The notes under the pieces are model-generated. The model was given only the letters and a program-made list of their open reading frames with translations, was not told where the DNA came from and searched no databases. From an uncultured Bacteroides sp. (GTDB lineage: Bacteria; Bacteroidota; Bacteroidia; Bacteroidales; Bacteroidaceae), in NCBI GenBank assembly GCA_900557355.1, contig USSR01000270.1, positions 1-8,672 on the forward strand: DNA of 8,672 bases, read 5' to 3'. The position numbers were made by a program, and so were the translations under genes. This document shows, in pieces, positions 1 to 5,504 of the stretch. The stretch's first letter is position 1. Every line of letters starts with the position of its first letter.

Positions 1-633
1 TGGTATGGTGCGGGCATCTTGACATTACACCTGAAACAGGGTAGCCAAAAGGCTTTTTATGTTCGCCCGTTCCAGAAGCCATCATCTATTATCCGCTATC
101 TGGTTTCGCAAAACATACCTTTTGATAATTCTATCTCGCGGGAACGGACAGCGACGGAAATTCCGGCGACTACCTATCAGCGCCCGTCACTCTATATGTT
201 TTATTTCTTAGTGCTTTTCATCACGTTCATGATATTGGGATATCAGGCTATTGCATTCGGAAGTTGGTGGGCATATTTTCTGGGCATCATTTCGTTCGGT
301 CTGAGTATCTATTTCATGCACATGTTGATGACACGCTTTTGCTATCTGAAGGTAGACAATAAAAGTCTCAGAATATATAGTGTAGGGCGTGAAATAGTGT
401 ATCCCTACGAAAAGATACTTAAAGTCAACTTTGACTTTGCACGTGAACAGGCTTTCACGCATGTGATGGAAATATTGGATAAAGATTATCACTATCGTCT
501 TTACTACATAGGCAGGGTATCCCGGCGAACACTGAATGACATTGCTGAGACTCTGCAAAGTGCAGGTGTAGATGCCACATGTAGCCTGAATGAAGATAAG
601 AGATTCTATCAGGATAAACAGATTTTTCACTAA
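1..633 (+). CDS. Membrane protein with possible bacterial PH-like domain, 5' end outside the window
   Basis: The frame is open from base 1, and the first start-like codon inside (TTG at 19) lacks a convincing upstream context, so the gene probably begins before the window. About 210 residues are visible. Two hydrophobic segments (about 196-258 and 265-330) form a membrane hairpin, separated by a short Gly-Ser-Trp-Trp loop. The remaining 100 residues are soluble and beta-rich with a closing helix (RTLNDIAETLQSAG), as in bacterial PH-like or YdbT-type membrane proteins. The short soluble stretch before the hairpin could be the tail of a preceding domain. I assign no function. The fold is an inference from the hydrophobicity pattern. 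The gene is GC-richer than the genes to the right and ends convergently with the phosphatase gene. Confidence 0.75.
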   Translation, partial: WYGAGILTLHLKQGSQKAFYVRPFQKPSSIIRYLVSQNIPFDNSISRERTATEIPATTYQRPSLYMFYFLVLFITFMILGYQAIAFGSWWAYFLGIISFGLSIYFMHMLMTRFCYLKVDNKSLRIYSVGREIVYPYEKILKVNFDFAREQAFTHVMEILDKDYHYRLYYIGRVSRRTLNDIAETLQSAGVDATCSLNEDKRFYQDKQIFH

Positions 634-637
634 GTAA

Positions 638-679
638 GCGCTATGGATTACACTCGGAACGAATTAGCATCCACAGCGC
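638..679. terminator. Stem-loop between convergent genes, candidate bidirectional terminator
   Basis: GCGCTATGGAT (638-648) and ATCCACAGCGC (669-679) are inverted repeats with 10 of 11 positions paired and a 20-base loop. The structure lies 5 bases after the stop of the membrane-protein gene and before the end of the phosphatase gene. No long T run follows, so it may act as a bidirectional or RNA-stabilising hairpin rather than a classic intrinsic terminator. A weaker 6-base inverted repeat (TACTAA 694-699, TTAGTA 708-713) sits next to the phosphatase stop. Confidence 0.5.
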
Positions 680-713
680 CGGCATCTATCTATTACTAAG
701 AAAAGAATTAGTA

Positions 714-1187
714 TTAGTTACTTTGCGAAATACGCTCCAACAATCCTGCGCAAGCATCCTCCAATAGATCGAGCACATACTCAAACCCTTCGGCTCCACC
801 ATAATATGGGTCGGGCACGTGGTCGGCATGCGTAAAGCGGGTACAGTATTCCGTCATACGGTGTATCTTCTTCCATTCTTCCGGAGAAGGGGCACGATCT
901 TTCAAGTCATCAATATTCCGGTCGTCCATCCCGATAATCAAATCGAAATTATAGAAATCTTCCGTTCGCACGGGGCGCGAGCGATGTGTGAGCTCGTAAC
1001 CGCGACGAATAGCATGGGCACGCATCCGGCTGTCGGGTAATTCCCCCTGATGATAGGACAATATACCAGCAGAGTCTACCACAAACTCATTCTCCAGTCC
1101 GGATTCTTCCAACAAATGTTTCATCACACCTTCTGCAGAGGAAGAACGGCAAATATTACCGAGGCAGACAAAAAGTATTCTTTTCAT
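714..1187 (-). CDS. Low-molecular-weight protein tyrosine phosphatase
   Basis: Cytoplasmic cysteine phosphatase of the LMW-PTP family, which removes phosphate from phosphotyrosine (in some family members from arginine or small molecules). At 157 residues it has the usual family length. The N-terminal P-loop is VCLGNICRSS, giving the CX5R signature with Cys8 as nucleophile and Arg14 as phosphate binder. Near the C-terminus, VPDPYYGG carries the general acid Asp126. The MDDRN stretch around residue 87 is also typical. I chose the ATG at 1187 because it gives the canonical MKRILFVCLGNICRS start; the frame continues upstream to a TTG at 1202, giving five residues foreign to the family. In Bacteroidota such genes are usually single housekeeping copies; partners in exopolysaccharide control are known in other bacteria, but no such neighbour is visible here. 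The enzyme class is certain, the substrate unknown. Confidence 0.95.
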   Translation of the reverse strand: MKRILFVCLGNICRSSSAEGVMKHLLEESGLENEFVVDSAGILSYHQGELPDSRMRAHAIRRGYELTHRSRPVRTEDFYNFDLIIGMDDRNIDDLKDRAPSPEEWKKIHRMTEYCTRFTHADHVPDPYYGGAEGFEYVLDLLEDACAGLLERISQSN

Positions 1188-1437
1188 ATGATTAATAATC
1201 AACGTATTATATTCTATCTAAAAATATTGGTTTACTATATAGTTTACATTCTATGACACAACAAATATGGCTTTATCTAAAACATACGTATTCCAACATA
1301 GAATAAACACATACACGACAATAGCCATAGAGACACCGTTAAATATTGTTTTAAGCACAAATAACACAGCCCTAATCTGTCTCTTTTTGTTAATACAACA
1401 AACTTGCTAAGACCACATTTTAACAAAACAAATCGTG

Positions 1438-1469
1438 CAAAGATAAGCGGAAGAATAGCCTATCTAAAA
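1438..1469 (-). promoter_or_regulatory. Candidate leftward promoter upstream of the phosphatase
   Basis: Read on the minus strand, TATCTTTG (1438-1445) matches the TAnnTTTG -7 box exactly. A TTTT at 1466-1469, 20 bases upstream, is a 3 of 4 match to the TTTG -33 box. It would start a transcript near 1431 and leave a leader of about 240 bases before the phosphatase ATG. Such boxes arise easily in AT-rich DNA. Confidence 0.35.
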
Positions 1470-1689
1470 GTTTTTTAGGAAAATAAGAGATTTTATTCCT
1501 GATTTTTAACATCACAGCAACGAATCAACTTTAAAACATCTGTATTCAAACAACACAGAAACGTCCAACATATTGACTATCAAGAATATACCGAATTTAT
1601 AATTTACAGATTAGATTATATGACGGAAAATATACTTTAGAGTGTTACCTCTACCCAAAAGAGAGATTACTCCCCCTTTTAACATGATG

Positions 1690-1721
1690 CAAATATAAAC
1701 TTTATTTCCAAGATAAACAAG
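1690..1721 (-). promoter_or_regulatory. Candidate leftward promoter in the intergenic stretch
   Basis: On the minus strand TATATTTG (1690-1697) is an exact TAnnTTTG -7 box. CTTG (1718-1721) lies 20 bases upstream and matches three of four -33 bases. The predicted start is near 1683, at the head of a short GC-rich patch with a 24-codon frame (1685 to 1611). It could feed the phosphatase through a very long leader or make a separate small RNA. Confidence 0.35.
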
Positions 1722-1777
1722 CATTAAATATTGTTTGATTTAAATTTTATTATGTTCACGTTAAAGCCATTGTGATT

Positions 1778-1810
1778 TTTGGATTTCAAATAAATCTTTC
1801 CGTACATTTG
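1778..1810 (+). promoter_or_regulatory. Bacteroidota-type promoter of the acidic orphan gene
   Basis: TTTG (1778-1781) and TACATTTG (1803-1810) are exact -33 and -7 boxes separated by 21 bases, the arrangement read by the primary sigma factor of Bacteroides. Transcription would begin near 1816, leaving a leader of about 95 bases before the preferred ATG at 1911. Confidence 0.65.
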
Positions 1811-1910
1811 CAACGTCAAACGATTGAAATACAGATTGTTTCTTATCAAGCAGTCTGATTAAATCATGAAAGTGAAAATGTTATCAATATTTAATTTAAA
1901 ACATAAAACA

Positions 1911-2369
1911 ATGGAAAATTTGAAAAATCTCGTACTGGCAGCAAGCCAAAAAGTAGAAATGAATGGTGTTACTGATATTAAAAAGTTATACCCTGATTCA
2001 ATTGTATTTGATTCTATCGAAGAATTTGAACAGCATGTCATTGATAGGGCAGTTGAATATTTAGCAGACAATTATCCTGATGAAGAAGAATATACATCTT
2101 CAAATTGGATGTTGGCGACAGCTTGTGATTGTGAGGGTGATTGGTTGTTTCTGATTGACGGTAATTACTATCTTATGGATTATTGTGATTTAGATAATTC
2201 TAAAGTTGAAGATGTTCAAATCGAAATTTGGGAAAGTAATGGCGAAACGTTCGCCAATCAACTTGCTGAGAAGTTAGATAAAGAAACTCAAATAGACACA
2301 TCATGCTACTATCAGACTGCAAATGGAGAAAAAATGCCGAGCGTTACAGTTTGCGTAATCAATAAATAA
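1911..2369 (+). CDS. Acidic orphan protein of unknown function
   Basis: I do not recognise this 152-residue protein. It has no signal peptide or membrane segment and should be cytoplasmic. By hand count it holds about 32 Asp and Glu against about 10 Lys and Arg, so it is strongly negative overall, with acidic clusters such as YPDEEEY and YCDLDNSKVEDVQ. The central ATACDCEGDWLFLIDGNYYLMDYCDLD is rich in aromatic and acidic residues. I prefer the ATG at 1911, which follows an A-rich stretch (TTAAAACATAAAACA) typical of Bacteroides starts. The frame also offers an ATG at 1866, adding 15 basic and hydrophobic residues unlike the rest. It has its own upstream promoter and ends convergently with the XRE repressor gene. 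A DNA-mimicking inhibitor is one possible reading given the nearby R-M genes, but nothing beyond charge supports it. Confidence 0.7.
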   Translation: MENLKNLVLAASQKVEMNGVTDIKKLYPDSIVFDSIEEFEQHVIDRAVEYLADNYPDEEEYTSSNWMLATACDCEGDWLFLIDGNYYLMDYCDLDNSKVEDVQIEIWESNGETFANQLAEKLDKETQIDTSCYYQTANGEKMPSVTVCVINK

Positions 2370-2381
2370 AATTAAGTTTAA

Positions 2382-2437
2382 AAATAGGGAATTATAGTCA
2401 AAAGTGAATATCAGTTTTAACTATAATTCCACTATTT
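2382..2437. terminator. Long bulged hairpin, candidate bidirectional terminator
   Basis: GGAATTATAGT (2388-2398) pairs perfectly with ACTATAATTCC (2420-2430). The stem extends outward by AAATAG (2382-2387) with CTATTT (2432-2437) across one bulged A. It extends inward by AAAA with TTTT across one mismatch, making about 21 pairs. It starts 13 bases after the stop of the acidic orphan gene and lies downstream of the convergent repressor gene, so it could end transcription from both sides. No clear T run follows. Confidence 0.6.
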
Positions 2438-2460
2438 GTCGTATATCACTGTTTATCAGC

Positions 2461-2510
2461 AATATAAATTTGAAATTTATATTCACTTTCAAGATTTGTG
2501 AATATAAATT
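2461..2510. repeat. Two overlapping, mutually exclusive inverted repeats
   Basis: AATATAAATTT (2461-2471) and AAATTTATATT (2473-2483) form a perfect 11-base palindrome around one G. The right arm also lies within a second perfect 13-base inverted repeat, AATTTATATTCAC (2474-2486) with GTGAATATAAATT (2498-2510), spaced by 11 bases. The middle arm can pair with only one partner at a time. The block lies 19 bases beyond the stop of the repressor gene. It may be a terminator, a binding site, or a remnant of repeat expansion. Confidence 0.65.
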
Positions 2511-2528
2511 AGAAAACTAACACAATAC

Positions 2529-2765
2529 CTATTTTTCATTTCTTAATGGTGCATCAGGTAAGAAGTCTTTAGGAGAGCAACTAAAAACTTTAGCCAACTC
2601 GTTTAAATGGTTGAGGTTATATTTCGCTCTTCGTTTGGGGTTTTCAATATCCGCAATAAAACTTGGGGAAAGATTCATGTAGTCTGCCAATTCTACTTGT
2701 GACCACTTTCTTTCCATCCTCATTGCCTTTACCTTTTGTATTACAAATTCTTCTATATTAGTCAT
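2529..2765 (-). CDS. XRE/Cro-type helix-turn-helix transcriptional regulator
   Basis: Small (78-residue) DNA-binding protein, essentially one lambda-repressor-like domain. The helix-turn-helix spans about residues 21-42 (WSQVELADYM followed by NLSPSFIADIEN), with the usual Gln-Ala/Leu-Asp pattern in helix 2 and Ser-Pro-Ser before the recognition helix. It is followed by the LNELAKVFSCSPKDFL helix-and-turn that closes XRE domains. There is no sensor or dimerisation domain. Controller (C) proteins of R-M systems have this size and fold, but so do many orphan and prophage-type repressors. The gene is divergent from the lipoprotein-patatin unit, whose promoter holds a perfect palindrome 55 bases from this start, so I infer that it controls that unit and perhaps itself. 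The ATG at 2765 gives a full domain. No clear promoter of its own was found. Confidence 0.88.
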   Translation of the reverse strand: MTNIEEFVIQKVKAMRMERKWSQVELADYMNLSPSFIADIENPKRRAKYNLNHLNELAKVFSCSPKDFLPDAPLRNEK

Positions 2766-2813
2766 ATATGCTAATTATTTAAATTTGTAAAGGAAAGATT
2801 ATTGCAGAAATAT

Positions 2814-2844
2814 TTTGAGCGTACATGTACGTGTATTATCTTTG
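2814..2844 (+). promoter_or_regulatory. Promoter of the lipoprotein-patatin unit with an operator-like palindrome
   Basis: TTTG (2814-2817) and TATCTTTG (2837-2844) are exact -33 and -7 boxes with a 19-base spacer. Inside the spacer, CGTACATGTACG (2820-2831) is a perfect 12-base palindrome. A dimeric helix-turn-helix protein bound there would block RNA polymerase, and an XRE gene starts divergently at 2765. Transcription would begin near 2850, about 37 bases before the lipoprotein ATG. The promoter is well supported; the operator role is inference. Confidence 0.65.
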
Positions 2845-2886
2845 CAATCTCAATTATACAAGAAACGTTTAACTAAAAAAAGAAAA

Positions 2887-3354
2887 ATGAAAAAGAAAAC
2901 TATTTTTTTATTGACCATTCTACTAATGGTAATTTCCGTAACAAGCTGTTCAAGCGATGATGATAATGAAAAAACAGAATTCACATCAACACTAACAGTA
3001 AATGGTAGTTCTGTCAAAATTACAAATCTCGAAGGTAAAGTATCAGCGAGTTTTGAATTTTGGATAAATGATGCAACATCCGATTTCTATATTCAAGGTA
3101 ACACTGACCATCGTGCAGAGTTGGCAACGGGAAAAGATGTAACCAAAGATTGCAGAATATTGATTGGTTTAGTAAAACTTGAAGAATGGTATTCCTCTGA
3201 AAAAGAGTATGTTTCTGGTACTGTTACAATTGAAAAATGGGATTTGGAAAATTTTAGAGTTACACTTGTATTTAAGGATTATAAATGCAAATCGGGTTCA
3301 AAAAGTATTGTTTTGAACGGTAGTGTTACTTTTCCAACATCTATAAATATTTAA
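2887..3354 (+). CDS. Small surface-type lipoprotein of unknown function
   Basis: A 155-residue protein with a clear lipoprotein signal peptide: MKKKTIFLLTILLMVISV followed by T-S-C, with Cys21 as the lipidated residue. Residues 22-26 are Ser-Ser-Asp-Asp-Asp, resembling the acidic lipoprotein export signal described in Bacteroides and Capnocytophaga, so surface exposure is likely. The mature part is a run of short beta-like strands (LTVNGSSVKI, GTVTIEKW, FRVTLVFKDY, IVLNGSVTF), suggesting a small beta-sandwich; I recognise no family. I chose the ATG at 2887 because it directly begins the signal peptide and lies 42 bases after a strong promoter; the frame upstream runs to a TTG within the promoter. 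The patatin gene follows after 60 bases without an evident promoter, so the two are probably cotranscribed. Confidence 0.85.
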   Translation: MKKKTIFLLTILLMVISVTSCSSDDDNEKTEFTSTLTVNGSSVKITNLEGKVSASFEFWINDATSDFYIQGNTDHRAELATGKDVTKDCRILIGLVKLEEWYSSEKEYVSGTVTIEKWDLENFRVTLVFKDYKCKSGSKSIVLNGSVTFPTSINI

Positions 3355-3414
3355 TCAACAAAATAGACAACTTTAAATTGAGTAGTTACGATTAAATGAG
3401 ACTTCATTATTCCT

Positions 3415-5373
3415 ATGAATAAAATTGCACTTACACTTATTTTATTAATATTACCATTCTCTTTAGCCTACACATCGCCACGAAAAAAGGTAGGTATCGT
3501 TTTAAGTGGTGGTGGAGCTAAAGGGGTTGCGCATATTGGAGTAATAAAGGCTCTTGAAGAATTAAATATACCTATTGATTATATTGCAGGAACAAGCATC
3601 GGAGCTATTATTGGTGGATTATATTCTATAGGTTATACATCCGAACAATTAGCAGTAATAGTGAAACAAACAGACTGGATAGACTTACTTACCGATAAAG
3701 TTTCACGCAAAGAAATTCCTTTTCCGTTTAAATCCGATGATAGTAAATACCTTATGTCATTTCCTATCAACAATAGTGGAAAGAATGGAGGTATAATAAA
3801 AGGGAAGAATATATCACAGTTATTACATCAACTTACAGAAGGCTATCAAAATGTAACTAATTTCGATAGCCTTCCAATTCCTTTTGCATGTATTGCCACA
3901 GATATGGTAAGAAACAAAAAAGAGGTCATTCGCTTTGGCAAACTTTCAGAGGCAATGCGTGCAAGTATGGCTGTTCCCGTTGTTTTTTCACCGATATATT
4001 CAGGAAAAAAAGTTTTAATTGACGGAGGATTTAAAGACAACCTGCCAATTGATGTTGTCAAAGCTATGGGAGCAGATATTATTATTGGCATTGATGTACA
4101 ATCTGAATTATCGGATGCAAACAATTTGCATTCCATTGCAGGGATAGCCAATCAGCTTATGTTAATGATTTGTCAATCATCACTTGATGAAAGCGCCAAG
4201 GATATAGATGCTTATATAAAAGTTGATGTAGAAAACTATAATGCTGCAAGTTTTACAAAAGCCGCAATAGACACTCTTATTATAAGAGGAGAAAATGCCG
4301 CAAAAGCCAATTACAACACATTATTATCAATCAAGAATAGGGTAGGCATAGTAAATAATAAAAAAAACAATAAAGCCAAATTACCCTTATTTTATCCGCA
4401 ATATGTTCCAAGTAATGATAATCAACTAAGAATTGGACTAAGATTCGATAGCGAGGATATTGCAGCAGTGATTCTTAATATCAATTTGAATAAACAAAAA
4501 ATCGGGAAAGCCGAAATAGTGGCAAGAGGAGGAAAACAATCTTTCCTCAGAACCCAATATCATCTCCCTATTTCAAAACCACAGTGGATAACACTTTCAA
4601 ATCAAATTGGCTACAATGATATATTTTTATACAATCATGGGCGCAAAATATCTAATCCAACCTTTATACGGAATACTAGCAGCCTAATTTACTCTATTAT
4701 ACCCTCAAGAAATCTTCAAATGGAAGTTGGAGCTTCATTAGATTATCATCGGTATTATAGAACATTGGTAAATAAAGATGCAACACTAATGAAACGAAAG
4801 AATTTATTTCTTAATTATCACACAAAATTGAAATACGAAACTTTAGACAAAAGATATTTTCCTACTAAAGGTCTGAAAACTAATATTTCTTATACAATAT
4901 ATACCGATTTACATACCAACACTGCATACTCATCACTTGCTACCCAAATTACCAAGATATTTCCAATCGCACTAAATACATTTATTATACCGACAATATA
5001 TGGAAGATTTATTTTCAATGATAATATTCCATTTATGTACAGCAATGTCATCGGTGGAGAAGGGTATAATTTACGTTATGAACAACAAATACCTTTTTCA
5101 GGGCTAATTCATACAGAATCCACCCTGAAATTATTGGGAAATGCACAAATCCAATTAAGACATAAATTTCACGAAAGGCAATACTTTACCGTATCAGGGA
5201 ATTATGCTACTCATCAAAATCAGTTTTTCAAATTCTTTGCAGGTAAAAAAATATATGGAACAAGCATTGGATATGGTTACGATAGTCCAGTAGGTCCTTT
5301 AGAAGGATTTATTTGCTACTCAAATAGAACTCACAAATTAGAATTCTATCTTAATATTGGATTTGAGTTTTAA
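3415..5373 (+). CDS. Patatin-like phospholipase with outer-membrane beta-barrel
   Basis: A 652-residue secreted protein. Residues 1-20 are a signal peptide. Residues 25 to about 300 are a patatin-type acyl hydrolase domain: oxyanion loop GGGAKG (32-37), nucleophile Ser61 in GTSIG, and catalytic Asp203 in DGG, forming the Ser-Asp dyad that cleaves phospholipid acyl chains. From about 335 to the end, alternating strands build a BamA-related surface-antigen barrel, including LDKRYFPTKG (478-486), IGGEGYNLRYEQQIPF (546-561) and a terminal Phe, as expected for outer-membrane insertion. The layout matches patatin-barrel proteins such as PlpD (type Vd secretion) and Bacteroidota relatives. Only about 35 residues lie between hydrolase and barrel, leaving no room for the POTRA domain found in PlpD-like proteins. 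No catalytic residue is missing. It is probably cotranscribed with the upstream lipoprotein gene. Confidence 0.92.
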   Translation: MNKIALTLILLILPFSLAYTSPRKKVGIVLSGGGAKGVAHIGVIKALEELNIPIDYIAGTSIGAIIGGLYSIGYTSEQLAVIVKQTDWIDLLTDKVSRKEIPFPFKSDDSKYLMSFPINNSGKNGGIIKGKNISQLLHQLTEGYQNVTNFDSLPIPFACIATDMVRNKKEVIRFGKLSEAMRASMAVPVVFSPIYSGKKVLIDGGFKDNLPIDVVKAMGADIIIGIDVQSELSDANNLHSIAGIANQLMLMICQSSLDESAKDIDAYIKVDVENYNAASFTKAAIDTLIIRGENAAKANYNTLLSIKNRVGIVNNKKNNKAKLPLFYPQYVPSNDNQLRIGLRFDSEDIAAVILNINLNKQKIGKAEIVARGGKQSFLRTQYHLPISKPQWITLSNQIGYNDIFLYNHGRKISNPTFIRNTSSLIYSIIPSRNLQMEVGASLDYHRYYRTLVNKDATLMKRKNLFLNYHTKLKYETLDKRYFPTKGLKTNISYTIYTDLHTNTAYSSLATQITKIFPIALNTFIIPTIYGRFIFNDNIPFMYSNVIGGEGYNLRYEQQIPFSGLIHTESTLKLLGNAQIQLRHKFHERQYFTVSGNYATHQNQFFKFFAGKKIYGTSIGYGYDSPVGPLEGFICYSNRTHKLEFYLNIGFEF

Positions 5374-5386
5374 ACTAATTAGTTTA
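5371..5386. repeat. 16-base perfect palindrome overlapping the patatin stop codon
   Basis: TAAACTAATTAGTTTA is its own reverse complement, and its first three bases are the stop codon of the patatin gene. As RNA it would form a weak 6-pair stem with a 4-base loop. It may be part of a transcript end, but no T run follows directly. Confidence 0.4.
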
Positions 5387-5433
5387 GTTAGAAAATTAAT
5401 GCCACAAACTCCTTTTTCCAAAAAATATATCTT

Positions 5434-5489
5434 AAAAGTGAATATTTCGCTATTTAGCTGGTTTTTTTCATGATTATTCTTTTCCTTTG
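5434..5489 (+). promoter_or_regulatory. Possible promoter region of the endonuclease genes
   Basis: TTCCTTTG (5482-5489) differs from the TAnnTTTG -7 box at one base and ends 15 bases before the endonuclease ATG. No good -33 box is seen. Upstream, AAAAGTGAATAT (5434-5445) repeats exactly the 12 bases at 2400-2411 and starts an imperfect dyad (AGTGAATATTTCGCT). The weak boxes would fit low or regulated endonuclease expression. Confidence 0.35.
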
Positions 5490-5504
5490 CAGAAAAAGTT
5501 AACC

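Larger units (their letters stand above)
1339..1736 (+). repeat. 13-base direct repeat pair in noncoding DNA
   Basis: TTAAATATTGTTT occurs at 1339-1351 and again at 1724-1736 in the same orientation, 385 bases apart. The repeat is exact but very AT-rich, so chance is possible. It lies where composition shifts from core-like to accessory-like DNA. Confidence 0.4.
1188..1777. other. Long AT-rich intergenic stretch without a convincing gene
   Basis: I see no credible protein gene on either strand. The composition falls sharply from the GC-richer phosphatase gene to an AT-rich sequence. Visible signals are two leftward Bacteroidota-type promoter candidates (-7 boxes at 1690-1697 and 1438-1445), a 13-base direct repeat TTAAATATTGTTT (1339-1351 and 1724-1736), a 10-base palindrome ACTATATAGT (1234-1243), and small hairpins such as CTAAAA-gtt-TTTTAG (1464-1478). 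A 24-codon reading frame runs leftward from an ATG at 1685 to 1611, in the only GC-rich patch of the stretch. The region may hold a long phosphatase leader, a small RNA, or the left junction of an acquired element. Confidence 0.6.

Noticed and set aside
208..630. Minus-strand open frame opposite the membrane-protein gene
   Set aside because: It is a shadow of the plus-strand gene, Cys- and His-rich with no family features and no promoter or ribosome site.
1248..1304. ATTCTATG and CATAGAAT as ends of an invertible promoter segment
   Set aside because: An 8-base AT-rich inverted repeat is expected by chance, and no promoter boxes are properly placed between the arms.
1866..1910. ATG at 1866 as start of the acidic orphan gene
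   Set aside because: The 15 extra residues are basic and hydrophobic, unlike the acidic body, and the ATG at 1911 has the better A-rich upstream context. Not fully excluded.
2815..2886. Earlier TTG start for the lipoprotein at 2815
   Set aside because: It would lie within the -33 box and put 24 non-signal residues before a perfect lipoprotein signal peptide that starts at the ATG at 2887.
3846..4151. Minus-strand open frame inside the patatin gene
   Set aside because: It lies wholly within the well-supported hydrolase domain and its sequence looks like a random reverse translation.
3415..5373. Patatin as a CBASS-type (CapV) phage-defence effector
   Set aside because: CapV-like effectors are cytoplasmic. 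This protein has a signal peptide and a C-terminal outer-membrane barrel, and no cyclase gene is nearby.
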